Origin: Dryocola clanedunensis subsp. sulfonylureivorans
GTDB taxonomy: Bacteria; Pseudomonadota; Gammaproteobacteria; Enterobacterales; Enterobacteriaceae
Direction: 5' to 3'
NCBI RefSeq assembly: GCF_016756775.1
Contig: NZ_JAERMU010000001.1
Location: 1-64,000 of the forward strand
DNA length: 64,000 nt
A program made the position numbers and the translations under genes. This document shows, piece after piece, positions 46,587-55,835 of the stretch; the first letter of the stretch is position 1, and every line of letters begins with the position of its first letter. The notes under the pieces were generated by a model. The model was given only the letters and a program-made list of their open reading frames with translations. It did no database searches and had not been told where the DNA came from.

Positions 46587-47753
46587 TTATTTATAAAAAA
46601 TGTTGACGACAGCTTCTGCATTAGCCATACCGGGAGCGAGGATTTTCTCAGTCTGGTAGTAACGGGCTGCAAGGGGGATTTTTACGGTCCCCCCTTCCAC
46701 TGGCGGCGTTAAGTTCCAGGTATCTCCATCACTCCAGACCGTTGTTGGTGCTGTTGCCGCTGCATTGATATCGTCAGGGGTATAGCCTAACTGGATCCCT
46801 ACACCTTTCGCAGCATCTGCACCTGTATCAATGGCGATAACCTTACCGGAAACAGGATTCGCCGGTACGACTGAAATGGTGAAGGTATTCGCTGTTCTGA
46901 ACCCTCCTGTCGGTGTATTAGAACCATCTATCGTCTGGTAACCATGGTAGCCATAAAATCCATTAAATTTAGGACAGTTTTGCAAAACGATGGAGGAGTC
47001 AATCCATTTTGTCGTCGACCCAACCCCTGAGAAAGTTGCATCGTTGATACTGTATTTTCCCAGGTTGACGATCGTATTAGCCGGCGTGGTGCAGGTTTGC
47101 GTCACAAATCGGCTACTGCCCGTAAAACTGACATTTAACAGCGAAATGGGTAAACCACCGTAACCTGACTGAGGTGGAACCACCCAGGCCCAATGCGGGA
47201 AAGAACTTGCATTAACAACGGCTCCGGATGCGATTGCGCCAGTCTTGACCAGTGCGACGCCAAAATATTTAACATGCGGCCCTAGCCCGTTATCTCCTGC
47301 CCTATCCAACGAGATGGGATCGGTGGTGGAGATTAATGATGTCCCGAGGAAAATTTTTCGGCCTTCGTTACCATTTTTCCAGATAACGACACCGACACCA
47401 GGTACATTCGTCGGGAAAACCGGCACCGAGCCATAAAGTGTTGTCATCGTAGTTGGCGAGCCGGAAGGAAGGTTAGTTGGCTTCATCGCCATTGTCACAT
47501 TAAATGCACCATCACAGTAAATGCCTATTGTTTGCGAGGAGTACCCCATCTGGGTCGCCCAAATAGTGCTTCCTACATCCATGTCTTCACCAGCCGTTGA
47601 TGATGAGACGGTGACATTGGGAACAATGGTCAGGGGAGGAAATGCTGTTGAAGGCCGACACGTTACCGCTGCGTTTGCTTGCTGGCCAAATACTGACAAT
47701 ATTCCGAATAATGCAACAACCAGGTGCCAGAATGTTTTTTGGCGAATCTTCAT
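46587..47753 (-). CDS. Orphan fimbrial adhesin-like protein
   Basis: The 388-residue protein has a signal peptide (about 1-28, ending ANA) and the make-up of a chaperone-usher tip adhesin. An N-terminal receptor-type domain covers about 29-215. The C-terminal pilin domain starts near TCTTPANTIVNLGKYS and ends AEAVVNIFYK, the usual beta-zipper end. Cys pairs fit the two domains. A GGAG ribosome site lies eight bases before the ATG. No fimbrial chaperone, usher or major pilin is nearby, so it must either be assembled by another fimbrial system in the genome or be a remnant. The A+T-rich flanks resemble mobile or H-NS-silenced fimbrial DNA. Confidence 0.75.
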   Translation of the reverse strand: MKIRQKTFWHLVVALFGILSVFGQQANAAVTCRPSTAFPPLTIVPNVTVSSSTAGEDMDVGSTIWATQMGYSSQTIGIYCDGAFNVTMAMKPTNLPSGSPTTMTTLYGSVPVFPTNVPGVGVVIWKNGNEGRKIFLGTSLISTTDPISLDRAGDNGLGPHVKYFGVALVKTGAIASGAVVNASSFPHWAWVVPPQSGYGGLPISLLNVSFTGSSRFVTQTCTTPANTIVNLGKYSINDATFSGVGSTTKWIDSSIVLQNCPKFNGFYGYHGYQTIDGSNTPTGGFRTANTFTISVVPANPVSGKVIAIDTGADAAKGVGIQLGYTPDDINAAATAPTTVWSDGDTWNLTPPVEGGTVKIPLAARYYQTEKILAPGMANAEAVVNIFYK

Positions 47754-48376
47754 GTTAATGACTCCATGTAATACTTATCGTGCAGACATATCAAGCCATC
47801 ATGTCGACACTTTATTTTAATTATCAGGCTGTGTGTTAAAAAAGAAATAAGTGCAATTCTTTCTTTTTATTAAGCTAATCAAACAAATCCAATCCTACAT
47901 TTATAAAACGTATTACTCAAGTTATAAGCAGTCACCACCAGCTGGACAACAAAATGCATAACATAATGATTATTAATGGTATTTAATAAAAAAATACAAA
48001 TTAACTCTAATCACATTTTAGTCAATTATGAATAACAAAAATCAAATTTAAGTTAAGTGTAAAAATGCTGCAATGAACAGAAACCTCACCGCACAACAAA
48101 GGTCCATAAGAATATTAGAAACCACAAATATTTTCCCACTTCATAAATTTTCCGTTCGTGAGCCATGATAGTTTCATTTTTGTGAACTATTATCTGCACA
48201 GGTTATTTTTTCTGCGCTTCGCTCATTGGAATTCGGTAGTAATGGATGTGAAAGCTCTTTGCGTGATCCTTCCTCGGGGTATCGTCGGCCTTTGAAGTTA
48301 TTTTCGCCACAAGCCGATGGATGACATAAACTGATCTGCCCAAGTTGATTCCTACAACAGAAGGCAGACCAACAGC
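47754..48376. other. A+T-rich intergenic region between adhesin and YghU-like genes
   Basis: About 620 bases, mostly A+T-rich in the first 400. It presumably holds the adhesin promoter (minus strand) and the promoter of the glutathione transferase gene (plus strand). Short frames in it overlap the transferase gene or lack ribosome sites. No repeat, RNA gene or recognisable operator was found. Confidence 0.5.
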
Positions 48377-49240
48377 ATGTCCGAAAACAACTATCATCCA
48401 CCGAAAGTGTGGACCTGGAACAAATCCGAAGCCGGACAATTTTCCAATATCAACCGCCCGGTTGCCGGGCCAACGCACGACAAAGCGCTGCCAGCCGGCA
48501 AACATCCGCTACAGCTCTATTCCCTCGGTACGCCGAACGGTCAGAAGGTTACGATTCTGCTGGAGGAGCTGCTGGCGCTTGGCGTAAGCGGGGCGGAGTA
48601 CGATGCGCACCTGATACGCATTGGCGAAGGCGATCAGTTCTCCAGCGGCTTCGTGGAGGTGAACCCTAACTCGAAAATTCCGGCGCTGCTCGATAATTCA
48701 GCTAACCCGCCGGTTCGCGTATTTGAATCCGGCTCGATTCTGCTCTATCTGGCAGAGAAGTTCGGGCACTTCATCCCGAAAGAGGTTGCCGCTCGTACCG
48801 AAACGCTGAACTGGTTGTTCTGGCTGCAGGGCTCCGCGCCTTATCTGGGCGGTGGTTTTGGGCACTTCTTCCACTATGCGCCGATGAAAATCGAATACGC
48901 CATCAACCGCTTTGCGATGGAAACCAAGCGCCAGCTGGACGTGCTGGATCGTCAGCTTGCCGACCACCGTTTTATTGCGGGCGATGAGTATTCCATTGCG
49001 GACATGGCAATCTGGCCGTGGTACGGCGCGCTGGCAAAAGGCGGGCTTTACGACTCGGCTGAATTCCTCGATGTCGCATCATATAAGCACTTCCAGCGCT
49101 GGGCAGAGGAAGTGGCAAACCGCCCGGCAGTGAAACGCGGACGTATTGTTAACCGCACCTGGGGCGAGCCTTCAGAGCAATTGCATGAACGTCATGATGC
49201 TTCTGATTTTGAGCTGCGTACCGAAGACAAAAAGGTCTGA
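48377..49240 (+). CDS. yghU: Glutathione S-transferase-like disulfide-bond oxidoreductase YghU
   Basis: YghU is a cytoplasmic glutathione-transferase-fold protein with disulfide-bond reductase activity on small disulfides; E. coli YghU has 288 residues and this one has 287. The N-terminal thioredoxin-like domain begins near residue 45 (LYSLGTPNGQKVTILLEEL) after a family-specific extension. The loop VNPNSKIPALLD and the motif VFESGSILLYLAEKFGHF place the glutathione site. The helical C-terminal domain includes FIAGDEYSIADMAIWPWYG. It stands alone at the right border of the accessory island. Confidence 0.9.
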   Translation: MSENNYHPPKVWTWNKSEAGQFSNINRPVAGPTHDKALPAGKHPLQLYSLGTPNGQKVTILLEELLALGVSGAEYDAHLIRIGEGDQFSSGFVEVNPNSKIPALLDNSANPPVRVFESGSILLYLAEKFGHFIPKEVAARTETLNWLFWLQGSAPYLGGGFGHFFHYAPMKIEYAINRFAMETKRQLDVLDRQLADHRFIAGDEYSIADMAIWPWYGALAKGGLYDSAEFLDVASYKHFQRWAEEVANRPAVKRGRIVNRTWGEPSEQLHERHDASDFELRTEDKKV

Positions 49241-49496
49241 TCCCATAGAAAATGCAGGCGATTTTTCTCCTGTAACGTCTCTCCTTAGAGACTCCTGTGC
49301 CATGCAAGCGCTCCCGCGTGAGCATGGTATCCTCTCCCGCAGCGCCTGCCCGGTGCCGATGTTTTTCTCAGCTAAACAAGCTAAGCCATAGTTTTTTATG
49401 CTTAATTAATTTTCCGTGGCCAGCAAATAAAAATTTAACTCCGCGCCGTAGCCTCTAGCATAAGATCATCATAAAAATGTTACACAAAGGTAAATG

Positions 49497-50915
49497 ATGA
49501 GTAACCAGTCGGCAACCTATGACGAGGCGATCGCCCAACCCTTCCTTCATGAACAAGATTTGGCAGACAGAATCGATGCTTTGCCCGTCTCTCGTGGGCT
49601 ATGGCTCTTTATCTCACTGCTGGCGCTGGGGGGCTTTTTCGAACTATACGATCTCTTTCAGACGGGTTACATCAGCGGCGGGTTGATCGCGGAGGGGATT
49701 TTCCATACCGGTTCACAGGGCGTGTTTGGCTTCGCGGATCAGGCTGCATTTGCCTCCGCCACATTCCTTGGCCTGTTTCTCGGTGCCAGCCTGCTCAGTC
49801 CCTACGCCGACCGCCTGGGCCGCCGCACAACGTTCATGTTTGCGCTGGCCTGGTACGGCGCCTTTTCGCTGCTTATGGCCTTTCAGCATCAGGCGGAATG
49901 GGTAATTTTTCTGCGTTTTATGGTGGGAATTGGCTTAGGTATTGAGCTGGTGACCATCGATACCTATCTGACTGAATGGGTTCCTGCCCACCTTCGGACA
50001 AGGGCATTCGCCTTCTCGTTCTTCATTCAGTTTCTTTCCGTTCCCGCCGTGGCCATTATGTCGTGGTGGCTCGTGCCGCAGACGATATTGGGGCTTAGCG
50101 GCTGGCGCTTCGTGGTGATTGCCGGGGCCGTCGCTTCATTTCTGGTCTGGATGGTTCGTCAGGGCCTGCCTGAATCGCCCCGCTGGCTGGTGCAAAAGAA
50201 GCGTTATCAGGAGGCGCGGGAAGTGATGTGGGATATGGAGCGCCGTTGCGGCCTTTCCACAAGCACCGAGTTTCCCGTTCGGGCGGCCTCAGAAAGCGAT
50301 ATGAAACCGCAGCAGGGACGTTTTAAGGATATCTGGTCGCCGCGCTACCGGGGACGCACCATGATGCTGGTAGTGATGAACTTCTTCCAGGCGATCGGCT
50401 TTTTCGGTTTCGGTAACTGGTTACCCGCCCTGCTCTCCGGCAAGGGGGCTTCGGTCACCCACAGCCTTTTGTACGCCTTTTTCATCACTCTGGCCTACCC
50501 GTTAGGCTCGCTGATTTGCAGCCGCTTTGCGGACAAGATGGAGAATAAATGGCAAATCGTCCTCTCCTGCCTGACGACGGTGGTCTTTGGCTCGCTGTTT
50601 GCGCTGCAAAACAATCCCGTATGGCTGATTCTGTGCGGCTTCTTTATCACCTGGTCTAACGCCTGGCTAACCTACAGCTATCACTCGTACCAGTCGGAAG
50701 TCTTCCCGACCTATATTCGCGCGCGTGCGGTGGGTTTCTGCTACTCCTTCAGCCGTTTGTCGACCGTGTTCAGCAGCATCCTGATTGGCCTTATTCTGCA
50801 ATACAGCGGCTCAATTGGCGTGATCGCTTTCATCGTCATCAGCATGCTGATTGTGATGCTCACGATTGGCATTTTTGGGCCAAAGACCCGGGGCATCGAC
50901 CTGGAAAATATCTGA
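49497..50915 (+). CDS. Major facilitator superfamily transporter, metabolite:H+ symporter type
   Basis: The inner-membrane carrier of about 472 residues has 12 predicted helices. Its MFS motif A variants are SPYADRLGRRTTF (about 101-113) and CSRFADKMENKW in the second half. It resembles the YdjE/YaaU/ShiA-type metabolite:H+ symporters and sugar porters (LPESPRWLVQKKRYQEA after helix 6), but the substrate cannot be told. Two adjacent ATG codons are at 49494 and 49497. The second has the better distance (six bases) from AAAGG. It is not in an operon: a REP pair and a terminator follow. Confidence 0.82.
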   Translation: MSNQSATYDEAIAQPFLHEQDLADRIDALPVSRGLWLFISLLALGGFFELYDLFQTGYISGGLIAEGIFHTGSQGVFGFADQAAFASATFLGLFLGASLLSPYADRLGRRTTFMFALAWYGAFSLLMAFQHQAEWVIFLRFMVGIGLGIELVTIDTYLTEWVPAHLRTRAFAFSFFIQFLSVPAVAIMSWWLVPQTILGLSGWRFVVIAGAVASFLVWMVRQGLPESPRWLVQKKRYQEAREVMWDMERRCGLSTSTEFPVRAASESDMKPQQGRFKDIWSPRYRGRTMMLVVMNFFQAIGFFGFGNWLPALLSGKGASVTHSLLYAFFITLAYPLGSLICSRFADKMENKWQIVLSCLTTVVFGSLFALQNNPVWLILCGFFITWSNAWLTYSYHSYQSEVFPTYIRARAVGFCYSFSRLSTVFSSILIGLILQYSGSIGVIAFIVISMLIVMLTIGIFGPKTRGIDLENI

Positions 50916-50929
50916 CAAACCAGTCTCGT

Positions 50930-50998
50930 TGGTCGGATAAACGTAGTGTCATCCGACACAGCAACCATCAGCGGTGGATGACGCTATGCTTATACACC
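50930..50998. repeat. REP-type element pair
   Basis: TTGGTCGGATAAACG with GTGTCATCCGACA, and then GTGGATGACGCTATGC with CTTATACAC, form two REP-like palindromes. They lie between the convergent MFS and DUF4056-like genes. Confidence 0.6.
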
Positions 50999-51001
50999 CT
51001 A

Positions 51002-51025
51002 GCCGCTCTTCGGAGCGGCGCTGTT
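51002..51025 (+). terminator. Terminator downstream of the MFS gene
   Basis: GCCGCTC and GAGCGGC pair around TTCG, then GCTGTTTATTATTT. The T-rich tail fits plus-strand termination of the MFS gene. The minus strand lacks a T-run, so it is a poor terminator for the opposing operon. Confidence 0.65.
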
Positions 51026-51027
51026 TA

Positions 51028-52149
51028 TTATTTATTCATTCTTTGCAGCTGGATCTGATCGGCCTGTTTCGCCTGCTCCGCCAGCGCTTTAAACTGCGGC
51101 GGCGTGTAGAAATCTGCCGGCGCTTTCAATCCTTTCATATTATTGCCTTTATGAATTTGCAGCTCTCCGAGGCTGTTTAGCGGTACACCAGCTACCTCGG
51201 CGGGCATCATAATGCGATAGCGTTCAGCGCGCTCAAAAGGCACTTCGGTCGGCAGGCGGTTTTCACTCAGATCGTAATTGCGGTTCAGCACCAGGAACTT
51301 ATCCGGTACCCGGCGCTTGCTGTTCCACCAGTCGCCGTCCAGGTCGCGGAATTCCCTTTCGGTTTCTTCTTTGCTGACGGCCCCTAGCTGTATGAGCGCC
51401 GAATGTAGCGCTTTATCCATTGCGTGATTGTAGGCCTCCGTGGATCCTGCATGGCCCTGCAAAATAACGTTTATTGCCAGACGTGCGCCCAGCAAATTGG
51501 AGTACAGATCTTCCGGTGAGAAAGCGGATATCTCTTCAGAGAAGCCGGGCACGGACTGGAAGCCATACCATTGGGCAACTTCATGCCACTGCGCCATCTG
51601 GAAAGCGAGATGGCCCGCCAGCCAGGCGGCTAAAGTATAGCGATCCGCCATCGCGGCCGGAGGCGTAAAAGCGTGGAGCTGAATGCGGCGCAGGCCCAGT
51701 TCCTCGCTGAAGAAGATCCGCCAGTCCTGGCCAAGCCTTGAGTAGATGTGCGAGAAGAGATAAAGCGTGTTGTCCGCCGTGTCGCGCACGTGCGCAATAT
51801 CGATAAAGCCGCCGCGATGGGTGTATATCAGGCCACTTTTCTCTTTGCTTAAGCCAACGATATTTTTCACCGCCCCGAACGCACTGTCGTTATAGTGGTG
51901 TTCGCCAAGGGTGGAGGCCGTCAGGACGTTACCTATCTGGTAGACCGGAATGGGGACGCCGATTGCCCGGACGTGAAGGTCGTAGCCAAAAGCACAGCAG
52001 GGCCGCAAAGACTCCGGCGGGGTGAGATTCTCCACAACGGGCCAGACGCGTTTCGCCTGCTCTATGGGTAAAATATCGGTCGCTGGCGTCTGCGCGCCAT
52101 AACTTACAGATGACATACCAAGCAACAGTGTTAAAAGCCATAAACGCAT
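51028..52149 (-). CDS. DUF4056-like exported protein
   Basis: The 373-residue protein has a signal peptide (about 1-18, MRLWLLTLLLGMSSVSYG). Its sequence is like the uncharacterised DUF4056 family: the segment ESLRPCCAFGYDLHV (about 43-57) with paired Cys and the stretch GLIYTHRGGFIDIAHVRDTADN are typical as I recall them. The HRGGFIDIAHVRD and HLAFQMAQWHEVAQWYG parts are rich in His/Glu/Asp and could bind a metal, but this is inference. It is the last gene of a four-gene outer-membrane cluster and overlaps the preceding gene by one base (TAATG), after a GGAGG ribosome site. Function unknown. Confidence 0.7.
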   Translation of the reverse strand: MRLWLLTLLLGMSSVSYGAQTPATDILPIEQAKRVWPVVENLTPPESLRPCCAFGYDLHVRAIGVPIPVYQIGNVLTASTLGEHHYNDSAFGAVKNIVGLSKEKSGLIYTHRGGFIDIAHVRDTADNTLYLFSHIYSRLGQDWRIFFSEELGLRRIQLHAFTPPAAMADRYTLAAWLAGHLAFQMAQWHEVAQWYGFQSVPGFSEEISAFSPEDLYSNLLGARLAINVILQGHAGSTEAYNHAMDKALHSALIQLGAVSKEETEREFRDLDGDWWNSKRRVPDKFLVLNRNYDLSENRLPTEVPFERAERYRIMMPAEVAGVPLNSLGELQIHKGNNMKGLKAPADFYTPPQFKALAEQAKQADQIQLQRMNK

Positions 52150-53282
52150 TAAAATGCCTCCGCGACCTGGAAATAAAATCCGGCGCTCTCTTTCCCAAAT
52201 CCCAAATCGAGACGAATATTCATATCTGGTTTGACCTCAAAGCGATAACCCACACCCGCCGTTGGCAGCGGCGCATGGTCGGAAAGATCCTCTTCGCTAC
52301 CGCCTAAGGCCCCCATCCCTAGCCACAAAACATAGCCGTTTCGCCAGTCCAGCTTTTTGCGGTATTCCACCTGGGTGCTGATCACGTCTTTATCGCGGTA
52401 GCGGCCCTGGTAGTAACCCCGCATCCGGTTGTCGTCGCCTAATTCAGACAGCCGATCCCATGGCACATTCCCACGGGCAAAGCGTCCCCAAAGGTCGAAC
52501 GCCAGCACGTCCGCCTCGTTAAGAGGATGATAATAATTATATTGCAGCTGCAAAACGGTAAAGTGATTATCCGAGCCAAACGCCGGATCAAAGTCGCTGA
52601 ATTCCGCACTGAAAAACTGACCACGCCGCGGCCGGGTAATCACATCCCGCGAGTCATAGTTGAGGGTTGCGGTCACGCCTGAGCTTTTTGAATCTTTTGC
52701 CGCGTCATAGCGGGAGAAATTATCGTCAGGTCGGGTGTTTTCTATCTCGGTGGCATGCAGCGTTGAATAGTCCCAGCCAACCCCCACGTACAGATGATCG
52801 ATGACCTGACGCATTATCTGCGGGTGGATTTCAATCGCCTGGTCCGTGTATTTCTGTTCATTCCCCTGTGCCGCATCATAGCCAATGCCCCAGAATCCTG
52901 TGGGGACATTCGACAACGATCCATCGACAAACATGCGCCATTTGTCACCGCTGAAGAAGGTGTAGGACTTCATGCCCACGCCCAGCGCCCCGCTGGTGCT
53001 GACGAAACCGGTGAAAGAGATAGAGGAGTTCTGCGTAGTTTTATCTTTCGGATCGACGCGATAGACCCCGGCAATCGCCGTTCCCAGACCGAGCTTCAGC
53101 TCAGGGGTATAAAACGGTCCGGGCAGCACGCTCCAGTTGATGCCTTTGCTGGGATCGTACTGATTGTCCGCCCCCAGTTTGCCAAGAAAACCGTCAATCT
53201 CATCGCGAGTCATGCTGCAGGCATTTTTCGATACGGACAGCACGCTTAGCAAGCCGAGGAACAATACGCCATATTTGCTCAT
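52149..53282 (-). CDS. Short Omp85-type (BamA/TamA family) outer-membrane barrel
   Basis: The 377-residue protein has a signal peptide (about 1-23) and almost nothing but an Omp85 surface-antigen barrel. It has no room for POTRA domains (BamA has about 810 residues, TamA 577). The barrel begins near VLPGPFYTPELKLGLGTAIAG, contains the Omp85-type lid motif in NRMRGYYQGRYRDKD and ends with an aromatic residue (VAEAF), the outer-membrane assembly signal. Its start overlaps the previous stop (TGATG), and its stop overlaps the next start. Role unknown: it may be a translocation pore or a membrane-remodelling barrel. Confidence 0.8.
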   Translation of the reverse strand: MSKYGVLFLGLLSVLSVSKNACSMTRDEIDGFLGKLGADNQYDPSKGINWSVLPGPFYTPELKLGLGTAIAGVYRVDPKDKTTQNSSISFTGFVSTSGALGVGMKSYTFFSGDKWRMFVDGSLSNVPTGFWGIGYDAAQGNEQKYTDQAIEIHPQIMRQVIDHLYVGVGWDYSTLHATEIENTRPDDNFSRYDAAKDSKSSGVTATLNYDSRDVITRPRRGQFFSAEFSDFDPAFGSDNHFTVLQLQYNYYHPLNEADVLAFDLWGRFARGNVPWDRLSELGDDNRMRGYYQGRYRDKDVISTQVEYRKKLDWRNGYVLWLGMGALGGSEEDLSDHAPLPTAGVGYRFEVKPDMNIRLDLGFGKESAGFYFQVAEAF

Positions 53283-54259
53283 CAGAATCGGTATTCGCCC
53301 GCCATGAAGAAGCTGTTTCGCTCGTTAAAGCCAATCTCTGTCAGCACGTTAAAATTCTGCGTAATTTCATACTGCGCGCCTATCAACGTGTTCCATGGCG
53401 ACGTCAGATGCTGTTTAACATCAAACCGTCCCTGATCGTCCTTATTCACCGTGTTGATCAGCGGCTGAAGCTGTGCGGGCATATTGAGGTCAGACAGGCT
53501 GCCCCTGAACTCCTGCTGAACGTCCTGGTACATTGCGCCAACCCACAGGCTCAAATGCGACGGCCCGGAAATCCCCTTTAGCTCGAAGCGATAGCCCACG
53601 CGAGGTGAAACCGTCAGGGCGGAAATTTTACCGTCGAGGATATCGAAATCGGTGCGGGTGTAGTTGGTATCCACCAGGCCAAACCAGTTCTGGTATCCCC
53701 CGGCGAGGGTGAAGCCTGCGCCAAAGGTTTGCCCTTTGAAATCAAGTTTAAAATCAATATCCTGCAAATCACCGCTGCGGTTAAGGTTATGCACGGATGA
53801 AGCGATAACGCGGTCGATACCGGTGTAGCGGGACGGGTCGGCATCCACCGAAACGTTTGAAACGGACGATCCTTTGGTGTAGCCCATCAGCCCGTAGACG
53901 TTCAGGAAGGGAAAGACCCACATATCCAGACGCAGGTTTTCACTCTTGCTGCGTTCGCGAGTATTGCCGACGGCAATATCAAACATATCTGTTGGGATGG
54001 CGTGGGTGCCGAGCTTTAGCCCGGAGAATGTAATACTGTCAACGTCGACGTTCTGACGCATATTCATATAGCTGAGGTTGACGCCGAACGGCAGCGGAAT
54101 GGAATAACCCCGCGCCCGGGCTTCGTCTCCCCAGATGGGAAAAGTGCTGCTGTCAGCTGGCGTCCCCGTGTCCGCCGCAGCCAGTGCGTGTCCGGATAAC
54201 AACAGTAGCGGCAGCGCAAACATCCGGTTGTGTTGTTTACCCTTCATTGTTCTCTTCAT
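53282..54259 (-). CDS. Putative outer-membrane beta-barrel protein
   Basis: This 325-residue protein is of no recognised family. A signal peptide is visible (about 1-28, with MFALPLLLLSGHALA). The remainder alternates hydrophobic and polar residues as in barrels (LSLWVGAMYQDVQQEF, LTEIGFNERNSFFMAGEYRF) and ends in Phe, as outer-membrane proteins do. The strand turns are short on one side and long on the other. It lies between two Omp85-type barrel genes and overlaps the next start by one base. A Met at residue 13 could be an alternative start. Function unknown. Confidence 0.65.
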   Translation of the reverse strand: MKRTMKGKQHNRMFALPLLLLSGHALAAADTGTPADSSTFPIWGDEARARGYSIPLPFGVNLSYMNMRQNVDVDSITFSGLKLGTHAIPTDMFDIAVGNTRERSKSENLRLDMWVFPFLNVYGLMGYTKGSSVSNVSVDADPSRYTGIDRVIASSVHNLNRSGDLQDIDFKLDFKGQTFGAGFTLAGGYQNWFGLVDTNYTRTDFDILDGKISALTVSPRVGYRFELKGISGPSHLSLWVGAMYQDVQQEFRGSLSDLNMPAQLQPLINTVNKDDQGRFDVKQHLTSPWNTLIGAQYEITQNFNVLTEIGFNERNSFFMAGEYRF

Positions 54260-54348
54260 CCAAACCCTCTCGATACTGCGCCCGTGTGGACCAACAGCTC
54301 ATGCGTTTTTATTGATATTCGTGTTGCCGTCAAGACGGGAAATTCCTT

Positions 54349-55491
54349 TTACAGCCCCGCCCCAACGTTGAAGTAAACCGCCTGCTCATTGTCGCTGAAG
54401 GCGACATCGACGCCCGTGCGCAGACCAAACTTGCGGGCAATCAGATAACGGAACCCGCCGCCCCACGCCACTTCCGTTGAATCATATAGCTCATCGGCCT
54501 CTTTGCTTGCGCTCCCCGCGCCAACAAATCCCTGCAGGGTCCAGCGCGGCGTCATCTGCCATTCCAGCTGCGTTTGCACCGTGCTGACATAATCCCCCTG
54601 ATAGCGGTAGCGCGAGATACCCCGCAGATTGATATACGGGCGTGCCATCGGCGGTAAATGACCATCCTGGTTTGACAGCGACTGATAATCCCCTGCCAGC
54701 ACCAGCGTAAAATCATGACCGAGCGGCTGGAAATATTTGCCGTCAATCGACAGCTGGTTGTAACGGTAATCCCCACCGAGGAAGCTGGTGTAGAACTGAT
54801 ATTGCCCCGTCACCGACAGCCCGCTATGGGGATAAAAAAAGTTATCCGTCGTGTCGTACTGCACCATCAGCCCGAGGGCTGATGTCGTGCTGTTTTCACC
54901 CAGCACGCGCTGGAGCGCCCGATTGATAACTTTGTTATCGGCAGAAATTTCCATGTTGGCATAAAATTGTGAAGCACCCACAAAGAACGGGGTATCACCT
55001 ACCCGAAACAACAGCCTTTGCAGCCCGCCGTATCCCTTCGTCTGGGTGCTGACGCCTTTTCCCTCGCCGAACCCCAGCGTATCGCCAGAATAAATGTCGA
55101 GATTGACGTCCGCATACCCCATCGCCACCAGATAGCGGATGCTGTCGTCATTCCAGGTGTGGCGATGCCCGCCACCGACAAACCAGGTGCCGTTTTGGGT
55201 GGCTCCGCCGCCAAACGCCGTCATCGCGGGAGGAATCAGCCTGCCGTTCTGGCGATTTTTCGATCTTTCACTGTCCTCGGTATCATGCAGGAACAAGCCA
55301 AACAGCCCGCCGCCATACCCCACCGCCGGTTCGGTTATCACCACCGGGATCGGCAGAAAACCGTAGCGGTTATCAGTGAGATACTCACTCATATCCAGCA
55401 TGCCGTCCGACTTATCGATCATCCCGCTGGCACCGGCGGCCATCGGTAAACACAGCCCAACGGTCAGAAAACACAGCAGCCTCCCGATCAT
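54349..55491 (-). CDS. Short Omp85-type (BamA/TamA family) outer-membrane barrel
   Basis: This is the second POTRA-less Omp85 barrel of the cluster, 380 residues from the ATG at 55491. The signal peptide covers about 1-21 (MIGRLLCFLTVGLCLPMAAGA). The barrel starts near LPIPVVITEPAVGYGGGLFGLFLHD and has the lid motif region INLRGISRYRYQGDYV. It ends in Leu rather than Phe. An earlier in-frame start 16 codons upstream would add a charged leader before the signal, so it was not used. It is the first gene of the cluster, 89 bases ahead of the next. It is probably paralogous to the barrel at 52149-53282, although the two differ strongly. Confidence 0.8.
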   Translation of the reverse strand: MIGRLLCFLTVGLCLPMAAGASGMIDKSDGMLDMSEYLTDNRYGFLPIPVVITEPAVGYGGGLFGLFLHDTEDSERSKNRQNGRLIPPAMTAFGGGATQNGTWFVGGGHRHTWNDDSIRYLVAMGYADVNLDIYSGDTLGFGEGKGVSTQTKGYGGLQRLLFRVGDTPFFVGASQFYANMEISADNKVINRALQRVLGENSTTSALGLMVQYDTTDNFFYPHSGLSVTGQYQFYTSFLGGDYRYNQLSIDGKYFQPLGHDFTLVLAGDYQSLSNQDGHLPPMARPYINLRGISRYRYQGDYVSTVQTQLEWQMTPRWTLQGFVGAGSASKEADELYDSTEVAWGGGFRYLIARKFGLRTGVDVAFSDNEQAVYFNVGAGL

Positions 55492-55835
55492 AAGCCTCAC
55501 CCAGAAAAATGATAATTTTGTCTTATTTTTCAAACACACACAATGTTGATTGATGCTTTATTACTGAATTGAGCATAGACCAGCGTGAAACATATACAAG
55601 CAGCCTTGTCCCTAAGGCAAATACGGCCAAAGCGGATCAAAAGTGATACCGGCGTCGGCAAAATATCACCTTGTTATTTTTTTGTATTCAAAATGTGATT
55701 CAAACCGCAATTTTTGCTGCGATTTTATACAACGGGATGACTTCTTGTTATTCATGGCGCGACGCAAAATTAAAATGAAACACTGTGCCGCCATATGGAA
55801 CACAACAACAAAAGCCCCCTTCCGGAGAGCTATCA
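55492..55835. other. Divergent regulatory region, outer-membrane cluster / IclR gene
   Basis: About 340 bases between the divergent Omp85-type and IclR-type genes. It is A+T-rich, especially near 55665-55735, and should hold promoters for both directions. No clear operator, repeat or RNA gene was identified. A 79-codon frame running into the IclR gene was rejected. Confidence 0.45.

Noticed and set aside
48203-48505. 100-codon minus-strand frame upstream of and into the YghU-like gene
   Set aside because: It overlaps the start of a strongly supported gene and has no family likeness.
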